From Sulfuritalea sp. (GTDB lineage: Bacteria; Pseudomonadota; Gammaproteobacteria; Burkholderiales; Rhodocyclaceae), in contig JAPLRA010000313.1 of the NCBI GenBank assembly GCA_026399445.1, positions 1 to 11,441 of the forward strand: a stretch of DNA of 11,441 nt, given 5' to 3'. Below are positions 6,635-11,441 of this stretch, piece by piece (position 1 is the first letter of the stretch; every line of letters begins with the position of its first letter). The notes below the pieces were generated by a model that was not told where the DNA came from, did not search any database, and saw only the letters and a program-made list of their open reading frames with translations. The position numbers and the translations under genes are program-made.

Positions 6635-6769
6635 CTATTTCTTGATCGGCGTGGGGATCGACGAATTTCCCTTGGCGCCGCCAAACGGCAAGGCCGGCAC
6701 GGCGGGTTTGGTCTTGTCCTTCTTGGGTTTTTTCTGTTCGCGATTGCTGCGTACCTGACCCTTGGCCAT
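6635..6769 (-). CDS. Small basic conserved protein (44 residues)
   Basis: A 44-residue, strongly basic protein beginning MAKGQVRSNREQKKPKKDK and ending in PTPIKK. I recall similar short proteins (MAKGQxRSNxExKKPKK) as conserved hypotheticals in proteobacteria, with no known function. The Lys/Arg-rich N-terminal half suggests nucleic-acid or ribosome contact, which is inference only. A good ribosome binding site, AAGGAGAA, lies about 6 nt before the ATG at 6769 and supports real translation. Longer in-frame extension upstream is possible but carries no ribosome binding site and unlikely sequence. It is upstream of yaeQ in the same direction, with a 123-bp gap. Confidence 0.78.
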   Translation of the reverse strand: MAKGQVRSNREQKKPKKDKTKPAVPALPFGGAKGNSSIPTPIKK

Positions 6770-6918
6770 GTGAGTTCTCCTTGAAGTGCGAGGATCGGCC
6801 CCACACGCGACCAGTTCTGCAAGGCGGCCGAATCGGCAATGCATCGCCCGGATCTGCCATCCTGGTCGGATACTGGCAGGCCGGGACCGATGGTACTCCC
6901 AATCGACACCAACGGGAT

Positions 6919-6947
6919 TTGACATTGCCGGCGCCGAGGCATACAGT
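6919..6947 (+). promoter_or_regulatory. Sigma-70-like promoter in the intergenic region
   Basis: A consensus TTGACA -35 box, an exactly 17-bp spacer and TACAGT as a 4/6 match to the -10 box. It points right, into a region with no open frame and opposite to the flanking genes, so its product would be a non-coding RNA or an antisense to the end of the SYLF gene. Confidence 0.4.
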
Positions 6948-7117
6948 GAATTTGCGTTCGACTTGAGGGCAAACTCAGGAGGAACTTAGCGGTGAAAGAA
7001 CATCCTTGACCTAGCGTTTCACCGTTCGACCTCGAGTCTTTCGGACTCAAGCCCCGATGGGCAGCGCCGATTTGATTTTCAGCTTGCGGGCGCATTACAA
7101 GTACTGCTAAAGCGGGA

Positions 7118-7158
7118 GCAAGAAGCCCTTCTGGCGGCAGCGCCGAGGGGCTTCTTGC
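7118..7158 (-). terminator. Long GC-rich hairpin, probable terminator of the SYLF gene
   Basis: An 11-bp perfect stem, GCAAGAAGCCC (7118-7128) with GGGCTTCTTGC (7148-7158), carries an inner GGCG/CGCC stem. It begins 18 bp after the stop of the SYLF-domain gene. Neither side has a real T tract, so termination efficiency is uncertain; it could serve both directions, including a plus-strand transcript from 6919. Confidence 0.55.
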
Positions 7159-7176
7159 CGTCTGGCTCAGCCCCGC

Positions 7177-7758
7177 CTAGTTCAGATCGTCGTTCTTGTA
7201 ATACTTGGTGCCCTGGATCGTCGCCTGCAAGGCGAGCCCGTTTTCCGTAAGTTGATACAAGTCGACGCCCGGCGCCACCGTGATTGCACCGGCCGCCGCG
7301 CCGCCTTTCTCGCCCGCCTTGGCCGCTGCATCGGCCTGCGCGCTGGCCTCCCAGCCGCTGTTAATGAATGTCTTCAAACCATCGGGATTGGAGAAGACGA
7401 ACACGCCGCGGAAGTCCTTGACGCCGAGGCCGATGCCCACGCCGCCCGAAACCATTTTCATGAAAACGTCGCGGCCGGTCTTGTTGTCATGAGCTACGCC
7501 CGAACCGCCCGCGGCCGAAAGGAAGATCAGGTTGATGCCGACGTTGCTGAATACCGCGTAGCCCGCCGCCTTCTGGATGTGCGCCTTGGCAGCGGGATGC
7601 ACCTTGTAAAGATGCGCCAGGGCTTGCTGACGCATCTTGCGGATTTCGCCGCGCTGTTCCTCCGCTGAGGCGGCAAGGCTGATTCCCGCATGGCCGCAAA
7701 GAATGGCAAACGCCGCAAGCGCGGCAAGGATGTTGAAATGGGGGAGATGGAGGCGCAT
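7177..7758 (-). CDS. Exported SYLF/Ysc84-domain lipid-binding protein
   Basis: A 193-residue protein with a signal peptide (hydrophobic residues 9-21, likely cleavage after SLA at residue 29) followed by a SYLF (Ysc84) domain. In eukaryotes this domain binds phosphoinositides; bacterial members are periplasmic or outer-membrane associated, with poorly known roles. Seen motifs: AHLYKVHPAAKAHIQKAAGYAVF, NVGINLIFLSAAGGSGVAHD, RDVFMKMVSGGVGIGLGVKD and FVFSNPDGLKTFINSGWEA, with the C-terminal LTENGLALQATIQGTKYYKN usual for the family. The run of Ala and Gly at about 140-160 is a low-complexity loop. The ATG at 7758 has only a weak ribosome binding site. It is a single gene, divergent from the winged-helix gene and followed by a strong hairpin. 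Confidence 0.9.
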   Translation of the reverse strand: MRLHLPHFNILAALAAFAILCGHAGISLAASAEEQRGEIRKMRQQALAHLYKVHPAAKAHIQKAAGYAVFSNVGINLIFLSAAGGSGVAHDNKTGRDVFMKMVSGGVGIGLGVKDFRGVFVFSNPDGLKTFINSGWEASAQADAAAKAGEKGGAAAGAITVAPGVDLYQLTENGLALQATIQGTKYYKNDDLN

Positions 7759-7898
7759 GGTTATTTCTGTTGGCGTGGACTTAGGTAGCTATGGTAGCTC
7801 AAGCTGGTGCGGTCATGAGCGCACAAGTCATGGTTATCCGCCGTCCCGCCAGCGCCGGTTTTCGTATTTCGCGAATTGAGAAAGTAATCAATAACCTA

Positions 7899-7927
7899 TT
7901 GCTTTCAAGTAAATTTATCCGTATATT
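7899..7927 (+). promoter_or_regulatory. Promoter of the winged-helix/nucleotidyltransferase operon
   Basis: TTGCTT at 7899-7904 (3/6), a 17-bp spacer and TATATT at 7922-7927 (5/6) form a sigma-70-type promoter in an AT-rich patch that stands out from the GC-rich surroundings. Transcription would start near 7934, giving a leader of about 25 nt. The -10 box lies inside the left arm of the palindromic operator. Confidence 0.5.
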
Positions 7928-7952
7928 CGCCATTTGCAAATAGCGAATACGG
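7919..7952. promoter_or_regulatory. Palindromic operator overlapping the -10 box
   Basis: A nearly perfect dyad: CCGTA-TA-TTCGC on the left, GCGAA-TACGG on the right, centred on the perfect palindrome ATTTGCAAAT (7932-7941). The core TTCGC/GCGAA pair is 7926-7947 with one mismatched pair. A further half-site-like CGTATTTCGCG lies at 7863-7873. It ends 7 bp before the start codon and covers the -10 region, which fits autorepression by the winged-helix product of the first gene. The binding protein is inference. Confidence 0.6.
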
Positions 7953-7959
7953 TGTCGCC

Positions 7960-8505
7960 ATGTACCGCTCCACGTCGAATCCACAAGTCGTGCTCCGTCC
8001 CCAGGATCTGGTGGTTCTGCTGCGGCTGTCGCTTGAACAGGGCGTACCACCGACCTATGCGGCGTTGGGTGGCGAACTCGGCCTGACGGCTTCCGAGGTG
8101 CATGCCGGTCTGGAGCGCGCCGCAATTGCCCAGCTTGCGCGCAAAGACAAGGCGGGCAAGGCTTCGGTGGTGCGCGAGGCCTTGCGGATGTTCATCCAGC
8201 ACGGAGCGCGCTACTGCTTCCCCGCAACGCGGGGCGAAATGACGCGCGGCATGCCGACGAGTTACGCCGCAGCGCCGTTGAAAGACCTGATCATGCAGCC
8301 CAACGAACCGCCGCCTGTATGGCCGCACAAGGCGGGTAGCGTGCGTGGCGCGGCGTTCTATCCCTTGTATCCGACGGTGCCCGACGCCGCGACGCGCAAT
8401 CGCGCCTTGTATGAACTGCTGGTTCTGTTCGACGCGGTGCGTGGCGGCAGTCCGCGCGAACGCGCCATCGCTATCCAATTGCTCGATGAGCGTCTGGCGT
8501 CATGA
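7960..8505 (+). CDS. Winged-helix DNA-binding protein, candidate antitoxin/autorepressor
   Basis: A 181-residue protein. Residues about 14-80 look like a winged helix-turn-helix: LRPQDLVVLLRLSL, then YAALGGELGLTASEVHAGLERA as the turn and recognition helix, and a short wing rich in Lys and Arg. The C-terminal part (about 90-180), with TSYAAAPLKDLI, FYPLYPTVPDAA and a closing helix LYELLVLFDAVRGGSPRERA, has no fold I can name. It is translated just ahead of the nucleotidyltransferase gene, with a 4-bp ATGA overlap. In AbiE-type type IV toxin-antitoxin systems a winged-helix antitoxin precedes a nucleotidyltransferase toxin and represses its own promoter; the layout and the operator match. The sequence does not obviously match AbiEi, so this is an analogy. 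A weak ribosome binding site precedes the ATG. Confidence 0.8.
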   Translation: MYRSTSNPQVVLRPQDLVVLLRLSLEQGVPPTYAALGGELGLTASEVHAGLERAAIAQLARKDKAGKASVVREALRMFIQHGARYCFPATRGEMTRGMPTSYAAAPLKDLIMQPNEPPPVWPHKAGSVRGAAFYPLYPTVPDAATRNRALYELLVLFDAVRGGSPRERAIAIQLLDERLAS

Positions 8506-9206
8506 ACCCCAACGATCCCAACGTGGTGATGATGGAACTGGTCGCTGACAGGCTCGGCGACGGATTGCGCGAAGAACTGGTTTTCGTCGGCGGTGCCGTG
8601 ACCGGCCTGCTGATCACTGATCCGGCGCAGCCGGCCATCCGCCCGACCGAGGATGTGGCCCTGATTGTCCAGGCGACAGTCCGCGCCGACTATGCGCATG
8701 TGGAAAAAGCCTTGCGCGCGCAGGGCTTCGTCAATGACATCAGCAAGGATGCGCCGATCTGCCGCTGGCGCATCGGTACCGTTACGGTCGATGTGATGCC
8801 GACCCTGAAGGAAATTCTGGGCTTCTCGAACCGCTGGTATCCCCTCGCGCTGGCGACCGCCCGCCAAACACCCTTGCCGAGTGGCATGGTGATTCGTCTG
8901 ATTACGGCGCCGGTGTTCGTTGCGACCAAATTCGAAGCTTTCGCCGACCGCGGAAATAGTGATTATCTCTTCAGCCACGATCTGGGCGATCTGATATCGG
9001 TGATCGACGGGCGCGACGAACTCATGGCCGAGTGCCGTCAGCTTGATGACGATCTGAAAGACTATCTGCGCGGCTGGGTGGGGCGACTGCTCGCAACGCC
9101 GGCATTTCTCGAAGCCCTGTCTGGACATTTGCCGGGCGATGCCGCCAGCCAGGCGCGGCTGCCCGATCTTGAAGACAAACTGCGCCTGTTGGCAAAACTC
9201 AACTGA
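8502..9206 (+). CDS. Nucleotidyltransferase-fold protein (AbiEii/MNT-like), altered active site
   Basis: A 234-residue protein with a pol-beta-type nucleotidyltransferase fold: FVGGAVTGLLI at residues 28-38 (the G-G loop), TEDVALIV at 49-56, and VTVDVMPT at 94-101 supplying the third acidic residue (Asp97). The family pattern at the second position is Asp-x-Asp; here it is Asp51-Val52-Ala53, so one metal-binding carboxylate is lost (codon GCC where GAC is expected). Other conserved stretches, ILGFSNRWYP, LITAPVFVATKFEAF, SHDLGDLISVIDGR and LPGDAASQARLP, are intact and agree with a bacterial family usually labelled nucleotidyltransferase. It is coupled to the winged-helix gene by an ATGA overlap. 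Likely role: toxin or modifying partner of that module, possibly inactive. Confidence 0.82.
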   Translation: MNPNDPNVVMMELVADRLGDGLREELVFVGGAVTGLLITDPAQPAIRPTEDVALIVQATVRADYAHVEKALRAQGFVNDISKDAPICRWRIGTVTVDVMPTLKEILGFSNRWYPLALATARQTPLPSGMVIRLITAPVFVATKFEAFADRGNSDYLFSHDLGDLISVIDGRDELMAECRQLDDDLKDYLRGWVGRLLATPAFLEALSGHLPGDAASQARLPDLEDKLRLLAKLN

Positions 9207-9229
9207 CCGTGAACATCTTGACCCTCGTC

Positions 9230-9249
9230 CAGCAGTTCTGGAACTACTG
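9230..9249. terminator. Small hairpin between convergent genes
   Basis: CAGCAGTT and AACTACTG pair over eight positions with one mismatch around a CTGG loop, in the 46-bp gap between the convergent nucleotidyltransferase and yjdM genes. It has no T tract. It is the only terminator-like structure there, and the evidence is weak. Confidence 0.25.
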
Positions 9250-9252
9250 TAC

Positions 9253-9591
9253 CTAAGCCTTCTTCACGAATTCCGACTTCAGCGACATCGCGCCGATGCC
9301 ATCGATTTTGCAGTCGATGTCGTGATCGCCTTCGACCAGGCGGATGTTCTTCACCTTGGTGCCGACCTTGACCACCGATGACGAGCCCTTGATCTTCAGG
9401 TCCTTGATCACCGTCACAGTGTCGCCGTCCTGCAGCACGATGCCGTTGGAGTCACGGATCACGCGTGCTTCATCCGTGCTCACCTCCGCCTGTTTTGCCC
9501 ACTCGTGCGCGCATTCCGGGCAGACAAAGTTGTCGCCATCTTCGTAGGCGAACTCCGAGCTGCATTGGGGGCACTGGGGCAGGGCGCTCAT
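9253..9591 (-). CDS. yjdM: YjdM/PhnA-domain zinc-ribbon protein
   Basis: A 112-residue cytoplasmic protein of the YjdM family (formerly called PhnA, alkylphosphonate uptake protein; that role is not supported for E. coli YjdM). The N-terminus is a zinc ribbon with Cys7-x2-Cys10 and Cys24-x2-Cys27 (QCPQC and VCPEC). The C-terminal SH3-like domain has DSNGIVLQDGDTVTVIKDL, KIKGSS and VGTKVKNIRLVEGDHDIDC, ending MSLKSEFVKKA, as in the family. Length equals E. coli YjdM (111). No phosphonate genes are nearby. It follows the FKBP gene by 32 bp in the same direction, with a poor ribosome binding site. Confidence 0.95.
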   Translation of the reverse strand: MSALPQCPQCSSEFAYEDGDNFVCPECAHEWAKQAEVSTDEARVIRDSNGIVLQDGDTVTVIKDLKIKGSSSVVKVGTKVKNIRLVEGDHDIDCKIDGIGAMSLKSEFVKKA

Positions 9592-9623
9592 GGTCTGTTT
9601 TCTCTGGTGGCGGCGTCAGGTGG

Positions 9624-10034
9624 CTACTTGACGATTTCCAGAAGCTCGACTTCAAAAATCAGGGTCGCATCCGCAGGGATGGTGCCAGGAATGCCGCGGC
9701 TGCCGTACGCCAGATTGGGCGGGCAAAGCAGTTTTGCCTTGCCCCCGATCTTCATCGTCTGCAAGCCTTCAGTCCAGCAAGGGATGACCCGGTTCAACGG
9801 AAACGTGCTCGGCTGTCCGCGCCCGTAGGAACTGTCGAATTCCTTGCCATTGACCAGCGTGCCACGGTAATGAACCTTTACCGTATCGCTGCTCTTGGGA
9901 CCGGCACCGGTGCCCTCCTTGAGGGTGGTGATCACAATCCCGGAGGCCGTCTTCGTTTCCTTGGGTTCGGCCGCAGAGGCTTTTCCTGCATGGTGCGCCG
10001 CAACTTGCGGGTTTTCCACCGAACATAGCCCCAC
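9624..10034 (-). CDS. FKBP-type peptidyl-prolyl isomerase, apparently missing its signal peptide and start
   Basis: The C-terminal ~110 residues form one complete FKBP domain: TVKVHYRGTLVNGKEFDSS, VIPCWTEGLQTMKIGGKAKL, CPPNLAYGSRGIPG and TLIFEVELLEI. Such single-domain enzymes catalyse proline cis-trans isomerisation, and those with this sequence type are usually exported. The region just before the domain, GKASAAEPKETKTASG, looks like the end of a signal peptide (ASA then AEP), but the hydrophobic core and start Met that should precede it are absent. The frame upstream instead reads the small membrane protein gene out of frame. Only GTG codons (10034 or 10019) could start it, and neither has a ribosome binding site. 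A deletion at about 9985 has probably removed the true 5' end. Confidence 0.75.
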   Translation of the reverse strand: MGLCSVENPQVAAHHAGKASAAEPKETKTASGIVITTLKEGTGAGPKSSDTVKVHYRGTLVNGKEFDSSYGRGQPSTFPLNRVIPCWTEGLQTMKIGGKAKLLCPPNLAYGSRGIPGTIPADATLIFEVELLEIVK

Positions 10035-10141
10035 AACGCCAAGCCGAGAACGGCGATCACGGCAAACAGTATCACTGAAAACATGAAGCCCAGTACCAGC
10101 AGGATCGTGCCCGTGAGCAGGGCAAATGCGTTTCTGAGCAC
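9932..10141 (-). CDS. Small inner-membrane protein with aberrant C-terminus
   Basis: From GTG 10141 (TGGAG ribosome binding site 7 nt upstream) the gene encodes about 50 normal residues: a hydrophobic segment, TGTILLVLGFMFSVILFAV then IAVLGLALWGY, and a basic cytoplasmic end, VRWKTRKLRRTMQ. I recall similar small membrane proteins in Rhodocyclales continuing with a short acidic tail. Here, after about 9985, the frame becomes LRPNPRKRRRPPGL and stops at 9932, which is the FKBP gene read out of frame. So the native C-terminus is probably lost. Function unknown. It begins 16 bp after the stop of the 63-residue protein upstream. Confidence 0.6.
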   Translation of the reverse strand: MLRNAFALLTGTILLVLGFMFSVILFAVIAVLGLALWGYVRWKTRKLRRTMQEKPLRPNPRKRRRPPGL

Positions 10142-10163
10142 AGTAGCTCCAGGAATGCTACTG
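10141..10163 (-). promoter_or_regulatory. Hairpin over stop codon and next ribosome binding site
   Basis: CAGTAGC (minus strand, starting at 10163) and GCTACTG pair perfectly over 7 bp with a 9-nt loop. The structure holds the stop of the 63-residue protein in one arm and reaches the GTG of the membrane protein in the other, with its TGGAG motif between. It could couple the two genes translationally; functional relevance is inference. Confidence 0.35.
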
Positions 10164-10349
10164 GTCGACGCCCACGATATCGTCAGCCTCGAATTCGTCA
10201 GGCACCGTGCCGTCGCCGATACCGGTGACCATGGCGGCCAGGGTATCGCTTTGCTTGACGAAGTATTCCGCGCTGATGGGGTCGTAGAAGCGCTGGCCAA
10301 TGGCGACTTCGCTGAAGGTGAGGCGGTGAAGGGTCGGGCGGGCTGTCAT
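10158..10349 (-). CDS. Conserved hypothetical small protein (63 residues)
   Basis: A 63-residue soluble acidic protein: MTARPTLHRLTFSEVAIGQ, RFYDPISAEYFVKQSDT, AAMVTGIGDGTVPDEFEAD and DIVGVDQ. I recall close relatives (GQRFYDPISGE and GIGDGTxPDEFExDD) as conserved hypotheticals in beta- and gammaproteobacteria; no function is known to me. ATG 10349 is where the conserved sequence starts. The ribosome binding site is weak, and the gene begins 30 bp after the terminator that follows the tRNA gene, so its promoter is unclear. The stop codon lies in a 7-bp hairpin that also covers the next gene's ribosome binding site. Confidence 0.7.
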   Translation of the reverse strand: MTARPTLHRLTFSEVAIGQRFYDPISAEYFVKQSDTLAAMVTGIGDGTVPDEFEADDIVGVDQ

Positions 10350-10379
10350 ACGGACTCGATCAAAAAGTGGCCGAAATGC

Positions 10380-10406
10380 AAAAAGCCCAACCGCGGTGGA
10401 TGGGCT
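10380..10406 (-). terminator. Rho-independent terminator after tRNA-Asn
   Basis: Minus strand: AGCCCA (10406-10401) pairs with TGGGCT (10389-10384) around an 11-nt GC-rich loop, followed by a run of five T. It lies 27 bp past the encoded CCA end of the tRNA and should end its transcript. Confidence 0.8.
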
Positions 10407-10432
10407 AAATGCAAGAACCACAACAAAAATTC

Positions 10433-10508
10433 TGGCTCCTCGACCTGGGCTCGAACCAGGGACCTACGGATTAACAGTCCGGCGCTCTACCAACTGAGCT
10501 ATCGAGGA
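10433..10508 (-). tRNA. tRNA-Asn (anticodon GTT)
   Basis: A 76-nt cloverleaf. The acceptor stem TCCTCGA pairs with TCGAGGA. The D arm is AGCTCAGTTGGTAGAGC. The anticodon stem-loop CCGGACTGTTAATCCG has GTT in the loop. The T arm is CCTGGTTCGAGCCCAGG. The discriminator is G and CCA is genome-encoded. It decodes AAC and AAU. It has its own promoter and terminator, so it is a single-gene unit. Confidence 0.98.
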
Positions 10509-10525
10509 ATATTCAAGAGGCGCGG

Positions 10526-10554
10526 ATTATAGCCGCGCCGGTTTTTGCCCGCAA
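10526..10554 (-). promoter_or_regulatory. Promoter of tRNA-Asn
   Basis: Minus strand: TTGCGG (-35, 10554-10549), a 17-bp spacer and a perfect TATAAT (10531-10526), 18 bp before the tRNA. A 7-bp inverted repeat, GGCGCGG and CCGCGCC, brackets the -10 box. The GC-rich stretch right after TATAAT resembles the discriminator of stringently controlled stable-RNA promoters. Confidence 0.75.
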
Positions 10555-10562
10555 TAGCCTTG

Positions 10563-11441
10563 TTACTTCTTCAGCACCGTGGCGATGGCCTTGGCGACGT
10601 AGTCGATGTTGCGCGTGTTGAGCGCGGCGACACAGATGCGGCCGGTGCTGACGGCGTAGATGCCGAACTCGGCGCGCAGCTTTTCCACTTGCTCGGCGGT
10701 CAGCCCGGTGTAGCTGAACATGCCGCGCTGGACCTTGATGAAGTCGAAGCCGGTGGCGCCGGCGGCGGTGAGCTTATCGACCAGGCTGTTGCGCATGGCG
10801 CGAATGCGGTCGCGCATGCCGGCCAGTTCGTCCTCCCATTGCTGGCGCAGTTCGGGGCTGGACAGCACGGCAGCCACCACGGCGCCGCCGTGGGTGGGCG
10901 GGTTGGAATAGTTGGTGCGGATCACGCGCTTGACTTGCGAAAGCACGCGGGCCGATTCATCCTTGCCGGCGGTGACGATGGTCAGCGCGCCGACGCGCTC
11001 GCCGTAGAGCGAGAAGGACTTGCTGAAGCTGCTGGAGACCACGAACTGCAGGCCGGAGGCGGAAAACAGGTCGAGGGCGACGGCGTCGGGCTTGATCCCG
11101 TCGGCGAAGCCCTGGTAGGCCATGTCGATGAAGGCGACCAGGTCACGCGCTTTGATTTCGGCCACAACTTCGGCCCATTGGGCGGCTGTGAGATCGGCGC
11201 CAGTGGGGTTGTGGCAGCAGGCGTGCAGCACCACGATGGACTTGGCAGGCATCGCCGCCAGCGCGGCCTTCATGCCGGCGAAATTGACGCCGCGCGTGGC
11301 AGCATCGTAGTAGGCGTAATTCTCGACCGTGAAGCCCGCGCCTTCGAACAGGGCGCGATGGTTTTCCCAGCTCGGGTCGCTGATATAGACGCTGGAACCC
11401 GGCAGCAGGCGCTTCAGGTAATCGGCGCCGACCTTGAGCGC
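10563..11441 (-). CDS. Aspartate/aromatic amino acid aminotransferase (AspC/TyrB type), 5' end beyond the window
   Basis: The C-terminal 292 residues of a fold-type I PLP aminotransferase; roughly the first 105 lie beyond the right edge. It transfers amino groups between aspartate or aromatic amino acids and 2-oxoglutarate. Seen in order: PSWENHRALFEGAGF, HACCHNPTGADL (substrate and PLP contacts), FIDMAYQGFADG (Asp and Tyr binding the PLP ring), SSSFSKSFSLYGERVG with the Schiff-base Lys, IRTNYSNPPTHGGAVV, and GRICVAALN with the carboxylate-binding Arg. The motif pattern is of the AspC/TyrB (subgroup I alpha) class, not of the DapC class, so it does not replace the lost dapC by homology. The stop lies directly before the tRNA-Asn promoter. 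Confidence 0.93.
   Translation of the reverse strand, partial: ALKVGADYLKRLLPGSSVYISDPSWENHRALFEGAGFTVENYAYYDAATRGVNFAGMKAALAAMPAKSIVVLHACCHNPTGADLTAAQWAEVVAEIKARDLVAFIDMAYQGFADGIKPDAVALDLFSASGLQFVVSSSFSKSFSLYGERVGALTIVTAGKDESARVLSQVKRVIRTNYSNPPTHGGAVVAAVLSSPELRQQWEDELAGMRDRIRAMRNSLVDKLTAAGATGFDFIKVQRGMFSYTGLTAEQVEKLRAEFGIYAVSTGRICVAALNTRNIDYVAKAIATVLKK

Larger units (their letters stand above)
6770..7176. other. Non-coding intergenic region with promoter-like sequence and hairpins; possible sRNA
   Basis: No convincing gene lies in these 407 bases on either strand. On the plus strand, TTGACA at 6919-6924, a 17-bp spacer and TACAGT at 6942-6947 form a good sigma-70-type promoter. Downstream are inverted repeats: CGGTGAAA with TTTCACCG (about 6991-7025), GAGTC with GACTC around about 7035-7050, and the long hairpin at 7118-7158. 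A transcript from about 6954 to 7160 (about 200 nt) would be plausible. AGGAGG at about 6978 is followed by no usable frame. I do not recognise it as 6S, SRP, tmRNA or RNase P RNA. Confidence 0.35.

Noticed and set aside
6430..7095. A long minus-strand open frame running from the intergenic region over the 44-residue gene into yaeQ
   Set aside because: It overlaps two better-supported genes out of frame, has an unnatural Arg/Ser/Pro-rich composition and no start signal.
7784..7799. Direct repeat GGTAGCT-AT-GGTAGCT upstream of the SYLF gene
   Set aside because: Two 7-mers 9 bp apart with no further copy and no clear relation to a promoter; this can occur by chance.
10563..11441. The right-edge aminotransferase considered as a relocated or replacement dapC
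   Set aside because: Its motifs (CCHNPTG, SSSFSKSFSLYGERVG, NYSNPP) are those of the AspC/TyrB class, not of DapC, so it is a separate gene.

Overview
The window looks like chromosomal DNA of a GC-rich betaproteobacterium, probably of the Rhodocyclales or a close relative. This rests on the remembered gene order dapC-dapD-(pilT/pilU-like)-dapE-prmB, the protein families present, the codon use and a tRNA-Asn(GTT) gene. It is mostly core genome. I see no insertion sequence, CRISPR array, prophage gene or integrase.

Layout. 1-620: a small M48-like metalloprotease lipoprotein (+). 628-4282: a minus-strand lysine/diaminopimelate cluster read from right to left: a promoter, dapC and dapD remnants, pilU, dapE, prmB and a 2Fe-2S ferredoxin, with start/stop overlaps from pilU onward. 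4373-5985: a plus-strand trio of dienelactone hydrolase, ankyrin-repeat protein and nucleoside 2-deoxyribosyltransferase-like protein. 5960-6769: yaeQ and a 44-residue basic protein (-). 6770-7176: a non-coding stretch with a plus-strand promoter-like sequence and a strong hairpin. 7177-7758: an exported SYLF/Ysc84 protein (-). 7960-9206: a two-gene operon (+) of a winged-helix protein and a nucleotidyltransferase, with a palindromic operator over its promoter; it resembles an AbiE-type toxin-antitoxin or defence module. 9253-10349: yjdM, an FKBP prolyl isomerase, a small membrane protein and a small conserved protein (-). 10433-10508: tRNA-Asn (-). 10563-11441: an aspartate/aromatic aminotransferase (-) cut by the right edge.

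The most striking observation is a set of three seamless joins at which sequence is missing. (1) The first 22 or so codons of dapC run straight into the last 24 codons of dapD, so nearly all of both essential DAP-pathway genes is absent. (2) prmB lacks about 43 codons in its middle and is frameshifted. (3) A small membrane protein gene runs into an FKBP gene that has lost its signal peptide and start. Real gene decay and misassembly (a collapsed or badly scaffolded metagenome contig) are both possible. The essential nature of dapD makes assembly error a serious candidate. dapE shows the opposite change: an in-frame gain of roughly a dozen residues encoded by a REP-like palindrome.

The best candidate for an unusual system is the 7960-9206 pair. 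Its nucleotidyltransferase carries Asp-Val-Ala where the fold's catalytic Asp-x-Asp is expected, so it may be inactivated or may work differently.
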